Source of the DNA: Bacteroidota bacterium
GTDB taxonomy: Bacteria > Bacteroidota > Ignavibacteria > Ignavibacteriales > Ignavibacteriaceae
Assembly (NCBI GenBank): GCA_020161395.1
Contig: JAIUOE010000004.1
Span: 186,001-250,000, forward strand
Direction: 5' to 3'
DNA: 64,000 nucleotides
Shown: positions 8,731-17,899 of the stretch, piece after piece
How the letters are laid out: each line of letters opens with the position of its first letter
Numbering within the stretch: the first letter of the stretch is position 1
Notes under the pieces: generated by a model
The model's database searches: none
What the model was told of the DNA's origin: nothing
The model's input: the letters and a program-made list of their open reading frames with translations, nothing else
Translations under genes and position numbers: made by a program

Positions 8731-9533
8731 TTTAGAGCCTTTAGATAGTTTATAAAAGCTGAGCAGATGATTAAAAAGTATTTAGCATGATGAAAATCGA
8801 TATTTATCCTTTCACCCTCCCGAGCTGCATGCCTGATCCCGTAATTGTCAGAGGTGTAGCCATACATTTTAGACCATGCTTCCTTAAAAGGGGTGGGAAA
8901 ATCTGAGGAATCTCCCAATAATTTGATCAATTCACCCAGTGTTCCTTTGTCTTTTTTAAGTACAATTCTCAACATTGCTTCAACTGCACTGATAGACTCT
9001 TTAATACAATTAACATAATCCGGGTTTACGCGATCACTAAACAACGCAATAGCTTTATTAAAGTGCAATTCAACAGTTGCATTCTCATTCTCGATGGTCT
9101 CTTGAATTGAATCTATCTCTGTTTGGTTTGTAATTGGTATAAATTGTCCATTCACAAAGTTGAAACCAATATTATTTTTAATTAAAACGGCTTTTATGAG
9201 ATCAGAGAATGTCTTTTGATCGATGCATCCGAATCGTGGAAGCAATTTGTACAACCATTCGATAAGATCGAAAATTGAATACCATTCGGTTTCAAAAAAC
9301 CATTTTTCATAAAAGTTACTAAACCCATAATCTGAATAATTAATCTCGTGAAAAAAGTAATTCCATGCAGCTTTTCGATGAAGATCATAATTTGTTTCGA
9401 TGTCGTTTCCGAAAAATACTGGTTCTGCAATATTATAAAACATATTGCGTGACCTTTTATCAAGAGAATTAAATTGGAAGACTGGTTCAAGGATTAGATT
9501 ATTTCTTTCACTAAAGAGAGACATTTTGGCCAT
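8727..9533 (-). CDS. AbiJ-NTD4/HEPN-like abortive-infection protein
   Basis: A 268-residue protein. Its C-terminal half reads VNCIKESISAVEAMLR, KGTLGELIKLL, YGYTSDNYGIRHA and AKYFLIICSAFINYL. This is the pattern I associate with the AbiJ N-terminal domain 4 family of all-helical, HEPN-related proteins. The N-terminal half (about 1-130) is aromatic-rich and helical, also as in that family. GIRHA stands where HEPN proteins carry their RxxxxH-type or lost catalytic motif, so RNase activity is uncertain. It overlaps the ADP-ribosyltransferase start by four bases. It may be the sensor or antitoxin partner of that toxin; this is inference from coupling. A near-perfect host-type -7 box lies 22 bases upstream. 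Confidence 0.65.
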   Translation of the reverse strand: MAKMSLFSERNNLILEPVFQFNSLDKRSRNMFYNIAEPVFFGNDIETNYDLHRKAAWNYFFHEINYSDYGFSNFYEKWFFETEWYSIFDLIEWLYKLLPRFGCIDQKTFSDLIKAVLIKNNIGFNFVNGQFIPITNQTEIDSIQETIENENATVELHFNKAIALFSDRVNPDYVNCIKESISAVEAMLRIVLKKDKGTLGELIKLLGDSSDFPTPFKEAWSKMYGYTSDNYGIRHAAREGERINIDFHHAKYFLIICSAFINYLKALK

Positions 9534-9554
9534 GTATTTATTAAATTATTGCAA

Positions 9555-9562
9555 CAAATATA
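9555..9562 (-). promoter_or_regulatory. Candidate Bacteroidota-type -7 promoter box for the Abi/ART pair
   Basis: The minus strand reads TATATTTG, an exact match to the TAnnTTTG -7 consensus of this group, ending 21 bases before the ATG at 9533. No convincing -33 TTG box was seen at the expected distance. It differs from the motif used in front of the phage late genes, which suggests that the cargo is transcribed independently. Confidence 0.4.
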
Positions 9563-9792
9563 AAATTAAATTAGAAATATATTCTCATATAGAACTAATT
9601 TATTTATAACGATTGATTTTAATTAGACCAAGGTTCGTATTTAAAATCTTATATCGTTGCAATATCAATTTTTTGAGGCAATTAATATATTTGTAATACT
9701 ATCTCTCGTACAGAGTATAGCAGTTTTCCCTCGTAAAGTTTTAAGGATGACTTACATAATGTCTGGAAGCTATTAAATTACCTACTCCCCTT

Positions 9793-9906
9793 CTACAATG
9801 GAATAACACCGGTTTTTGTACATGCCAGGCTGATCAGATAGGAATCCTCATTCCACAGTGCATATTCTTCCGATGATACTTCGAACTCTCTTTTGATATT
9901 TCTAAT
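9793..9906 (-). CDS. Possible 37-residue ORF after the tail fibre (ATT start)
   Basis: Directly after the fibre stop, AAGGAG is followed four bases later by ATT and then an open frame containing VSSEEYALWNEDSYLISLA up to TAG 9793-9795. The codon choice and mixed composition look protein-like. No ATG, GTG or TTG is available, so it may be a remnant rather than a gene. Confidence 0.22.
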   Translation of the reverse strand: MRNIKREFEVSSEEYALWNEDSYLISLACTKTGVIPL

Positions 9907-9914
9907 GGTGCTCC

Positions 9915-12900
9915 TTATATTAATTTTAACACGGCATATCCGTAGTTATTTGTTACAGTAACAATCACTCCATCAGAAGTGACAAGTTCATCAGTCACCA
10001 AAGTTAAGTCGCTGTTTTTTTCAACTAAAGTGATTGCTTTCCCAGTCAAAAATGACGGTAATTGAATTTTAAGATTTGTTACATTCTGATGTATGTCGAT
10101 ATACACCATGTCGTTATTTCCTACTTTATGGTGATATACGCAAGTAGTGTTCGGATAAAGCTGAGGGTCAAAATACTGCCGATATGCGATAACCTGAAAC
10201 ACTGTCCCGGCAGAAATATTTCCTAAATTGTCAATGCAGTGAGGATATGATTTACTACTGGTGTGGATATTCCATTGATTTGCGTTATTTGCATCTCTGC
10301 TCGCACTTTTGCCATGTCCGTAAACTATATTATATCCATGAGCATAACCAACTCTCTTTGTTCCATCGTTATCACCCAAAAACTCAATTAATCTATCAGG
10401 TGGATTTGATGCAGATTCCAGATAGGTATCTGTATAGTTTAATGGTACTGATGGATTAGATGTGAAATCAATAATTGCTTTAAGATCGTAACCATTGTTT
10501 GTTAAGACTTTCGGCATATAAGCAAAAACCTTATCATAACTACCTTTGGTCATTTTTGCACTTTGAATGAATCCCATATAACCCAAATTAAGCGGTCTTA
10601 GTATTTCGGCTGTGTAATTCACTACCGTGCTTCCATAATTGCCAAATCTGTAGGTTATTTTGTTTCTTACCCATGCAGAACCATTTGACCAATTAACGGG
10701 ATAGCTAATAATGATTGTCGAAGGGTCAACCATATCGTACAAATCAACAATATCAAAGAAATCTGCATAACCAACTACTCCATCAGTTAAATCATATTTA
10801 CCATCAAGAAGATACTTTTTATCTCTATTTAGAGTGATTGGCTCAGCTTGTAAGAGTTCCTGTGCAGTGATAGTAACTGTACTGGTATTAGTTGCCCCGG
10901 AAACATGAGTAAGCGTTGAACCTGTGATGCTTGATGTTGCCGTCCATGGAGAACCAGATGTCTTGCATGAAAAATGCAGAGAGGTCGAATTGATAATATC
11001 TGCTAAATACCACTGTCTTACTCCATCTGTCCATAACGAACCAACATCAGCGGTTGTTTTATCATGACTTGCTACAGTCACTTTTGCTGTATTAAATCCG
11101 TGATTCGCACCGATATATCCAGTGTTTTGAGTATACCACGGACAAATATCATCACCGGCACTGTGTATTATTGTCCCGGCTGTATAAGCTGTCGTGGTGT
11201 CTGCTGCTGCCTTGTCGATTAGGTAAGTATTTTGTATGCCAATATTTTCATTTGTACCGGCTCCGTTTATTCCATACTGGATAACCACATCTTTTGTTTC
11301 GTTGAAGTGTGACCGCACATAAATGTTTGTTCCTGATTTAAGTACTCTTATCTTATTTTTAGTGGGGGTAACCGTAGTTATGGTCGAGATTTTAGAATCT
11401 ACATATTCCTTAGTGATTATGTTGCTCTGTGATACTCCGCCTCCGACTTCTTTGTAAACCATGTAACCGTTCATATACTCGGCTGCTTCATCTAAAAGCA
11501 GAATCAGATTAAACAGTGTATATGGATTTGCGTTCATTACACTACCGCCTGACATTTCCCAATAAAATGAAGATGTACTTATTGTTCCTGAGTTAATAAC
11601 GGTATCAAAAATAAGGAATACCCAGTTAGTTGACTCACCTCCACAATAAACTGTAGTTGTTGACGAAATACCTCCGTTAGTAATACTGCTTGATTTTTTG
11701 TAATTTTTTGGTGTGTTAAGAAAACCAAGCATATCTACTTTCAGTAGTTTCTCTCCATGAATCGAGTTATTCAGGAATATCCAAAATCTTATATAGTCAG
11801 TCCCGCCATCTGGTAGTGCATTTGCCAAAGCTAACAGTGAACTTTTCTCAAACCAAGCTCCAAACTTTATTCGTTTAGTGTTCTCCGGGAAACCGATATT
11901 TTGCCTTACCCACCAATCATTACCCCCTGTTCTGGATGTAAATGTTCGCTTATAAAGACCGTAAGATGAGGGAATTATTTCTCCTGTGGTTTCAAGTGTA
12001 CTTGTCATAGTACCATAAGAGGGATCCCAAAGGCTGGTTGAATTTTGTCCGTTGAGATAGTTCAGATAGTTTCCTGACTTCTCAATATAACTCCGCTGTT
12101 TAAAAGTTATCCCTTGATTAGAGTAAGATTCTATCGGGTAACTAACCGCTGTGTTTACTACTGATTTAATTTGGTCAATTTCACCTTTACTGACAAGATT
12201 AAACTCCGGTATTGCTGAAGTTCCATCTTTATAGACTCCCCACGGGATAATGAATTTTTCATTTTTAAGCATTGTGAAATTCAAAAATTCCCATGGATTA
12301 GTAAGGAGTGTTTCTGGTGTGTTATTCCATAAGAGATAAAACTTCCAATTAACTGGGGTGCCTGAAAAGTTACTTGTTTTAAAGGCAAAATATACCCAGT
12401 CGTCTTGGTGAGCAAGTACTCTAAATGTCAATGTGTTTTGCCAGCCAGTTACCTGTGATTTACTTTTAAAGAATAACTTCTTATCGAGAATATCTTGCAA
12501 CTCCTGTTTGCTGAAAGTCATTGGGTTAGTGGTATTAAACCAGTAGGAAAACACTTCAACTGTTGTAACAAGCGCATTTATATATGCTTGCAACTTCGTT
12601 TTGTTTAACCAGAAACCAGTAATTATTGAAGTGACTCCTGAACCGGATTGCTCGGGTAAGTAGAAATAGGTGCTGCCTGCATTTGTTGTTGCCTGTACTT
12701 GAAATGTTTTTGCAAGATAGGTTGAGGGGATAATACCCGAAGCGTTATCAGGATTTGTAAAAGTAACATTAGCTTTAGTCATAGAAGCCCCAAAGCTACT
12801 GTTCCCGTTATTAGCTAACATATTCCTTGCAGTGTAGTATGACTGAAGGGCAATTCCGAGATTGGTGTCTTGAGTGGCTTTATCACCAAGTCTGTTATCT

Positions 12901-13094
12901 CCAATGGTATTATCTTTAAGTGATAAAGTACCATCGGCATTTGGTGTTAAATCCCATCCTGCAATTTCTCCACTAATCTGTTTAATCGTTATCTTTTTTG
13001 TTTCATCTGCGCTCGTATCTTCAATAGGCAAATAATCGTTTTGCTTATCTATTGTAGTAATCGCATTTAAATTCTTTACTCTAACATCTGCCAT
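9915..13094 (-). CDS. Large tail fibre / receptor-binding protein
   Basis: A 1059-residue virion protein at the distal end of the tail module. The N-terminus (MADVRVKNLNAITTIDKQND..) is the short tail-attachment motif common to phage fibres. Residues about 100-310 and 340-560 look like two diverged copies of a beta-sandwich, sharing IIPS-Y-(A/G)L-KTF-like, a (F)GFWL/KFGAWF-K pattern and a final NP(W/Y)xxFN. These are likely carbohydrate-binding modules. The region after about 590 (GDDICPWYTQNTGYIGANHG) is a third module seen in tail-spike-like proteins. No catalytic residues could be assigned with confidence. It is the last phage gene and sets host range. It starts 8 bases after a small ORF. 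Confidence 0.8.
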   Translation of the reverse strand: MADVRVKNLNAITTIDKQNDYLPIEDTSADETKKITIKQISGEIAGWDLTPNADGTLSLKDNTIGDNRLGDKATQDTNLGIALQSYYTARNMLANNGNSSFGASMTKANVTFTNPDNASGIIPSTYLAKTFQVQATTNAGSTYFYLPEQSGSGVTSIITGFWLNKTKLQAYINALVTTVEVFSYWFNTTNPMTFSKQELQDILDKKLFFKSKSQVTGWQNTLTFRVLAHQDDWVYFAFKTSNFSGTPVNWKFYLLWNNTPETLLTNPWEFLNFTMLKNEKFIIPWGVYKDGTSAIPEFNLVSKGEIDQIKSVVNTAVSYPIESYSNQGITFKQRSYIEKSGNYLNYLNGQNSTSLWDPSYGTMTSTLETTGEIIPSSYGLYKRTFTSRTGGNDWWVRQNIGFPENTKRIKFGAWFEKSSLLALANALPDGGTDYIRFWIFLNNSIHGEKLLKVDMLGFLNTPKNYKKSSSITNGGISSTTTVYCGGESTNWVFLIFDTVINSGTISTSSFYWEMSGGSVMNANPYTLFNLILLLDEAAEYMNGYMVYKEVGGGVSQSNIITKEYVDSKISTITTVTPTKNKIRVLKSGTNIYVRSHFNETKDVVIQYGINGAGTNENIGIQNTYLIDKAAADTTTAYTAGTIIHSAGDDICPWYTQNTGYIGANHGFNTAKVTVASHDKTTADVGSLWTDGVRQWYLADIINSTSLHFSCKTSGSPWTATSSITGSTLTHVSGATNTSTVTITAQELLQAEPITLNRDKKYLLDGKYDLTDGVVGYADFFDIVDLYDMVDPSTIIISYPVNWSNGSAWVRNKITYRFGNYGSTVVNYTAEILRPLNLGYMGFIQSAKMTKGSYDKVFAYMPKVLTNNGYDLKAIIDFTSNPSVPLNYTDTYLESASNPPDRLIEFLGDNDGTKRVGYAHGYNIVYGHGKSASRDANNANQWNIHTSSKSYPHCIDNLGNISAGTVFQVIAYRQYFDPQLYPNTTCVYHHKVGNNDMVYIDIHQNVTNLKIQLPSFLTGKAITLVEKNSDLTLVTDELVTSDGVIVTVTNNYGYAVLKLI

Positions 13095-13102
13095 TGTTCT
13101 AC

Positions 13103-13234
13103 CTATATATGCTTTCTAAATACAATGTTATCACCGTTGTGAGTTACTAGTTTATTGTTGTCGTGCGTGATCCCGAGCATTATCACTATATAACGGGTAA
13201 ACCGGTACCACAAGAAAAATCTACCATTTGACAT
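13103..13234 (-). CDS. 43-residue hypothetical protein between two fibre genes
   Basis: ATG at 13234 lies two bases after the stop of the previous gene. The frame runs to TAG 13103-13105, exactly filling the space before the large fibre gene. The product (MSNGRFFLWYRFTRYIVIML, then a polar tail) has one hydrophobic stretch. Position and packing argue that it is translated. No family is recognised. Confidence 0.5.
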   Translation of the reverse strand: MSNGRFFLWYRFTRYIVIMLGITHDNNKLVTHNGDNIVFRKHI

Positions 13235-13236
13235 AG

Positions 13237-13557
13237 CTACAACTCTCTAAATATTACAGTTATGGATTTACCCGTAAGACTACCTGAAGCAATCATTTGG
13301 ACATGTGTAATCCCTGCAAAATAAGGGAGATCGAGAGCAATCGTTCGTCCAGCAGCAAGTACAACTGTAATAATTCCATCAGTCATGTTGGCAAGTGGAA
13401 ATAAATTATTGGGATCAACACCACACTTAAAAGTGAGTGTTTTACTATTGAAAGCTGCATCGTTTGGAACTATCAAAGCCGCAATGGTTTTAGCATTAAC
13501 ATAAAGCTTTTCGCTATCAGTACCTGCAAACTTCAGTACTTTTGTTTCTTTATTCAT
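13237..13557 (-). CDS. Small fibre-associated virion protein, hypothetical
   Basis: A 106-residue protein rich in Thr, Val, Ile and Ala, with alternating hydrophobic residues suggesting an all-beta domain (for example TFKCGVDPNNLFPLANM, IALDLPYFAGITHVQMIASG). It contains no helix-rich or catalytic motif. It sits between the two fibre genes in the late operon. The likely role is a fibre-associated or decoration domain, inferred from position only. Similar short proteins with 'IPxxFAGxxYlqL' endings follow fibre genes in many tailed phages of this group, as I recall. Confidence 0.6.
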   Translation of the reverse strand: MNKETKVLKFAGTDSEKLYVNAKTIAALIVPNDAAFNSKTLTFKCGVDPNNLFPLANMTDGIITVVLAAGRTIALDLPYFAGITHVQMIASGSLTGKSITVIFREL

Positions 13558-13573
13558 TTTTCAAATTCCTCAT

Positions 13574-15475
13574 TTACCATGTTGTTAAAGCTGTTCTTTT
13601 CCATGTATTTATTGCAGTACACACATACAAATACCCACTATCGAACCTAATCTCTCCGGGTAAACCATCTGCTCCTGCAGTTGCCGGCGCTGCTTTATCA
13701 GGATGAAGCCTTAGTTTTCCTGATGGTGCCGGCATAATTTCACCGGTGGCATTAATTGTATTTGTTTGGATATCCGCAGCGAAAATTCGAGTACTGGCAC
13801 GAATTATTGGACAGCTTAAGTCACCATACCTTTTGATGGTGATATAACTTCCAAATCTTAATTCTGTATCGGTTGCGGGGGTTCCACCACTTGGGATGGT
13901 GATCGAAAATAAAGTATCAGCATTCTTCTTCACGAGAAGTTCAGCTCCACCCTCGATGTCGATAACCCGGGTATTTACGGAATTTGTCCCATAAATCGTT
14001 CCTGCCTCTAGAGACTGGAAGAACCCTTGCCCACTCCTGTTTATCTTCACACTACTTCCAAATCGAATTTCACTCAATGTAGATGGATCGCCTGAAGCAG
14101 GTATATAAATTTGAAATAATGTTACTCCATTACGAGTAAACTTTAAATTTCCGTAACTCAGGGCGCTATTCTGAACCTCAAGTTCAATATCTCTTTGTCC
14201 ATCTCCTGCAGAGCCTGTTGATCCACCATTTACAATAAGTGCAAGTTTCTTACCGGATTCATTATAATGAAGTGCTCCGAAGTTAAATTCACCGGTTCCA
14301 TTACTGCCACTGTTTTTTCCTAACAAAACTAATCCGTCTTTGCTCCTAAATGCCCCTTGCGTTTCAATTATTTCTCTATCGAAGAGGGCGGATCCGGGTG
14401 TACTTGACTGTGTGTTGAAATACTTTAGGTATTGCCCGCCAATCTTAAGACCATTTGAATCAATAATCACACTATTTCTGGTAAATACCGGTGCCCCCGT
14501 ATTCGCGGAGAAAACACCTTTAGCAGGGTCAAAAGTTACTTGGGTGAACTCAATGTTTGACTTCGATGTAAACTTAAAGCCAACTGGTACCCCGTCATTA
14601 TTGGTGATAAAACAAGTGCTAAAATCAGCAGAATGACTTTCAGGGAAATAATCCATTTGCCCGGGATTAACTATAATGGAATTACTTGTCTGGTTCACCG
14701 GATTGACAGTTGTTGAGGTATGAGAAATAAAATCAACTTGCTTATTGTTGATCAAGGATAGTACATACTTGTGTCGGAGATCCTGAACATCATAAATGAT
14801 GTTTGAAGTTATTACAACTTTAGCCAGGACAACTTCATATTCTGCGATTGCCCCGGTTTTAAGAATTATTTCGTATGAGTCCAGTTCGTAAATGAGGTTG
14901 TCTGCCTCTGCTAACGGAGATGTTCCGGCAAACCATCCGCCGACTTTATACTTTACATCGGAAGCGTTTGGCTGGTCAAATGATTCGACTATACCAAGGT
15001 TTTCATCATCGGCAACTGACCCAACTGTATAAAAACTACTTCCGATTCTAATTCTTCTGTTGGCTGATAAAGTTTTTGTAAACTTGGTCTTAACTCCTGT
15101 GACGGCAGTTGATCCATTGGATACTGATACTGTACCCTCCTCGAAATTTGTTGCCTTATATCGCAAAACAACTGAATAGTTACCATCAGTCGATCCGGTG
15201 TTGATTATTTGATTTGCAGGAAGCTTCACGAACCTCGGGATTTTGTCAATATCAGGGACTAATGCGGTGCCAGTCAGCACACGAATCTCATTATCTGAAT
15301 AATGCTCCACTTTCCAATCTGAGGTAAGCACATGGTTACTATTATATGTGTTAATTAATCCATAAGTCTTAATCAGGGGTTTGATTGCCTCAAGCGCAGA
15401 TGAGGATATTAATTCTTGTGTCCTGCTTAATTCAAGACTTCCAATTCTGCAAGAACTTTTAAATAGTGTTTTCAT
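13574..15475 (-). CDS. Tail fibre protein with repeated beta modules
   Basis: A 633-residue protein. The N-terminal ~240 residues resemble phage tail proteins with a 'GTVSVSNGSTAVTGVKTKFT' segment, a common virion module. The C-terminal part contains two related ~60-residue repeats: GVTLFQIYIPASGDPS followed by EIRFGSSVKINR, and ADTLFSITIPSGGTPA followed by ELRFGSYITIKR. It ends in GLPGEIRFDSGYLYVC and TWKRTAL, a classic fibre C-terminus. The start overlaps the tail protein I stop by 4 bases. It likely forms a trimeric fibre attached to the baseplate through the neighbouring tail protein I. Confidence 0.82.
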   Translation of the reverse strand: MKTLFKSSCRIGSLELSRTQELISSSALEAIKPLIKTYGLINTYNSNHVLTSDWKVEHYSDNEIRVLTGTALVPDIDKIPRFVKLPANQIINTGSTDGNYSVVLRYKATNFEEGTVSVSNGSTAVTGVKTKFTKTLSANRRIRIGSSFYTVGSVADDENLGIVESFDQPNASDVKYKVGGWFAGTSPLAEADNLIYELDSYEIILKTGAIAEYEVVLAKVVITSNIIYDVQDLRHKYVLSLINNKQVDFISHTSTTVNPVNQTSNSIIVNPGQMDYFPESHSADFSTCFITNNDGVPVGFKFTSKSNIEFTQVTFDPAKGVFSANTGAPVFTRNSVIIDSNGLKIGGQYLKYFNTQSSTPGSALFDREIIETQGAFRSKDGLVLLGKNSGSNGTGEFNFGALHYNESGKKLALIVNGGSTGSAGDGQRDIELEVQNSALSYGNLKFTRNGVTLFQIYIPASGDPSTLSEIRFGSSVKINRSGQGFFQSLEAGTIYGTNSVNTRVIDIEGGAELLVKKNADTLFSITIPSGGTPATDTELRFGSYITIKRYGDLSCPIIRASTRIFAADIQTNTINATGEIMPAPSGKLRLHPDKAAPATAGADGLPGEIRFDSGYLYVCTAINTWKRTALTTW

Positions 15476-16005
15476 TTAAATATAACCGTTGTATCTGATG
15501 GAACAATGCTTGTTTGAATGAGGTTTTTTTCAACATCTGTTAATGGTACTATCCCATCACCTGAATCGATAACAATGAGTTTATGGAGATCAAGGAAATA
15601 ATATTCATCCGTGTAATAAGTCCAATCAAGTACGATACCAAAGAGATCATTGCCAGGAGGGGTGATATTCTCCCAGCCACAAAATTCTTCATTATGAAGA
15701 CTCTCAAGATCGCTTAAGATTGTATCCTCGCTCCCTCTACTCCTCAAAATCGTAAAAATATTTTCGAGTCTTGAATTGATCAAACCTTCATCGATTAACT
15801 CACCACCAATGAAATTTCCATATTCAGAGCAAGTGAGAAGTAATCCTCTCCCCGTGAATGGAGCATTTACGAGATTATCGGATTCATCATAGAGTTTTTT
15901 CAATTCCTTCGCTACGGATAAAAAGATGGCATCTAATGTTCCATTTTCATCAATAAATGCAGGAAGATATTTTTTTAACTGTGCCCGAATCTGAAGTTCT
16001 GTCAT
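15472..16005 (-). CDS. Baseplate tail protein I-like (P2 gpI type)
   Basis: A 177-residue protein encoded directly after baseplate J and before the fibres, the conserved J-I-fibre order of P2/Mu-like myoviruses. It opens with helices (LRAQLKKYLPAF-like, LSVAKELKKLYDESDNL) and contains LESLHNEEFCGWENITPPGND, followed by a strand-rich C-terminus. Protein I links the wedge to the fibres. Overlaps on both sides (4 bases each) show tight coupling. The assignment rests mainly on gene order and size. Confidence 0.65.
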   Translation of the reverse strand: MTELQIRAQLKKYLPAFIDENGTLDAIFLSVAKELKKLYDESDNLVNAPFTGRGLLLTCSEYGNFIGGELIDEGLINSRLENIFTILRSRGSEDTILSDLESLHNEEFCGWENITPPGNDLFGIVLDWTYYTDEYYFLDLHKLIVIDSGDGIVPLTDVEKNLIQTSIVPSDTTVIFK

Positions 16006-17141
16006 AGTGAGGAGTACTCCTGCTCTATCCCAAGTTCTGTAACAGTACCATCGTTGATGGTTAATTTTATAAATCTCGGTACCTCTGTGTCTAAGAGTGC
16101 GATATTTTGTTGCCCCTGATTAATAAAAAACAGACTTTCTCTCATTTCAGTAATACCATCGACTGCCAGTATTCTACGATAAAGATCAAAATAGTTTAGA
16201 GTACATCCAAAATCAAAGATTCCCTCGATAAAGTTTGAAATTACTTTTGAAGAGTCGGAATATATTTTCCCACGGCTAACTCTTTGATCTCTTTTATAGT
16301 GAAAACTGATCTCGATTGCTTTAATTGTAGCATTTGTGCAAGTAATTGGATTAAGAGCTCTTTGGTTTGAGTATATATTATTCGCTATTGCTGTAAGTTC
16401 AGGTGAGGTATAAGTTCCAAATGAGTTTTTAACAAGATAAATTTTTGTTCCCAGGTTCAGAGGATTATGTTTTGCTAAAGCTTTATACACAGTCGGATTA
16501 CTATATTTGGCAAGAGTCTCATAAAACTTTTGTGTATTTAAATTAAGAACTGAAAACTGTTCTAATATCCGGGCTCGAAAATCTTCATCACTTTCAATCT
16601 CACTTCCGCCAATGCTCGGTAAAATGTTCGTGACACTCGTAACACCAATTATAGTAGATTCAAGTTTGTTTAATAAGCCATTTTCAATCGAAGATTTTCT
16701 CCCTTCTTCCATGCTTTCAGCAAGCACACTATCACCAATTGAAGAACTTGCAAGCGGACGGGTTATTGAATCGTTCTTACCGAGTTTGATTGTGTATTTA
16801 GTCTGATACCGAATACTCCCGGTAGAATCAGTAACTATTGTTCCGGCAGGAATTACAGTTTCGTCAATACCTGAAAAATTAAGTACTGTACTACTTCCTG
16901 TTAGACCTTTTCTTACCAGTCCAAATTTACCGGCAAGTAAATCAAGATCGCTTCCTGATGCTGTTAATACATGAGATTGCCTTTTAGCTTGATAAATATC
17001 CTGCCAAATTTCGCTCACTGCATAACTGATTGCATGCAGAAATCCCCTTGCGACTGAATCACGACCAAAGTATGTTACTTTGTCCTGTGAGCTCGCAAAA
17101 TCCGCAATCAGATCACTTAATATTTGTTCTTGAGTCTTCAT
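16002..17141 (-). CDS. Baseplate assembly protein J-like
   Basis: A 379-residue protein with the baseplate J signature. The N-terminal part has SDLDLLAGKFGLVRKG and AGTIVTDSTGSIRYQT, and the central conserved block GGSEIESDEDFRARILEQF is the family hallmark. This is followed by alternating strands and a C-terminal 'VDGITEMRES' segment. J proteins form the wedge dimer that rearranges on sheath contraction. It lies between the gp25-like wedge protein and protein I, overlapping both by four bases. Confidence 0.92.
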   Translation of the reverse strand: MKTQEQILSDLIADFASSQDKVTYFGRDSVARGFLHAISYAVSEIWQDIYQAKRQSHVLTASGSDLDLLAGKFGLVRKGLTGSSTVLNFSGIDETVIPAGTIVTDSTGSIRYQTKYTIKLGKNDSITRPLASSSIGDSVLAESMEEGRKSSIENGLLNKLESTIIGVTSVTNILPSIGGSEIESDEDFRARILEQFSVLNLNTQKFYETLAKYSNPTVYKALAKHNPLNLGTKIYLVKNSFGTYTSPELTAIANNIYSNQRALNPITCTNATIKAIEISFHYKRDQRVSRGKIYSDSSKVISNFIEGIFDFGCTLNYFDLYRRILAVDGITEMRESLFFINQGQQNIALLDTEVPRFIKLTINDGTVTELGIEQEYSSL

Positions 17142-17887
17142 ACTATCGTTTCAACTTCTGCATCTATTAGTACCTCATTTCCTTTTCTGTCAACCTTAAT
17201 GCTTTTTATCGCACTGATTCGTGGGTCACTGTTAAGGGCATTTGACACCTCTGTCAAAATCAAGTTATCAGCCAGATCCTCCGGGAAATTACCATCCTCC
17301 CCGAAAGAGATCCCGAAACTGTTAAGCAGTGGATAATCACCTCTCTTAGTAAGAGTGATATTTGCGACACCTTGTTTTATGGTTTCTCTCGGCGAAAGAA
17401 CTTCAAAATCACCGCTTGCTCCGGGTGAAAAGCTATTATTTAAATCTCTTCCTAATAATTCTTCTCCCGTATGTTCAGTAAACACAGGAATATCAAATCT
17501 TTGATAGATATTCTCTGCCTTTACCTCTATCAATAATTCAATCCCCGGATTTAGGTCAGTAACTTTGAGATTATTTATCTGAAGTAATTCTTCCGCTTCA
17601 ATTCCATATTTTTTCGATATTGAAAATATTGTTTCGTGAGCGTTAATAATGTGTCGTATTTTTCGTTTTTCACCTTTTTGGGTGCGAATTATTTCTTCAA
17701 ACTGTTCTTTTGTCAATCCGAGGAATTTATAAGCTTTTAGTTGCCTAAGTAAAATTCTTCTTGTTAACTCCGTAACCAAATTCAGGCTTGAATAGTCTGC
17801 GATATCGTATTCACTTTTATCGCTTAAATTTATTTTACTTTTATTAAGAGAATCAAGACTTTCTGAAATACTTACAAAATAATTCAT
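17138..17887 (-). CDS. LysM - gp25/W-like baseplate wedge fusion
   Basis: A 249-residue protein with three parts. Residues 1-70 are helical. Residues about 76-122 are a LysM fold (HIINAHETIFSISKKYGI, then LLQINNL and LNPGIELLI). About 135-249 is a gp25/gpW-like wedge domain (LLGRDLNNSF, then NALNSDPR, ISAIKSIKV and EVLIDAEV). LysM domains hold peptidoglycan or other baseplate parts. gp25-like proteins nucleate the sheath. Having both in one chain is compact compared with T4 or P2. The gene directly precedes baseplate J. Confidence 0.8.
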   Translation of the reverse strand: MNYFVSISESLDSLNKSKINLSDKSEYDIADYSSLNLVTELTRRILLRQLKAYKFLGLTKEQFEEIIRTQKGEKRKIRHIINAHETIFSISKKYGIEAEELLQINNLKVTDLNPGIELLIEVKAENIYQRFDIPVFTEHTGEELLGRDLNNSFSPGASGDFEVLSPRETIKQGVANITLTKRGDYPLLNSFGISFGEDGNFPEDLADNLILTEVSNALNSDPRISAIKSIKVDRKGNEVLIDAEVETIV

Positions 17888-17899
17888 GTGTCTCTCCGA

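Larger units (their letters stand above)
9534..9914 (-). other. Cargo/phage junction, about 380 bases
   Basis: AT-rich spacer between the last phage fibre gene and the first cargo gene. It holds the -7 box at 9555-9562 and a short possible ORF (9793-9906). Otherwise I see no gene, no RNA and no clear hairpin terminator after the fibre gene. It marks the change from structural genes to defence cargo. Confidence 0.5.
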
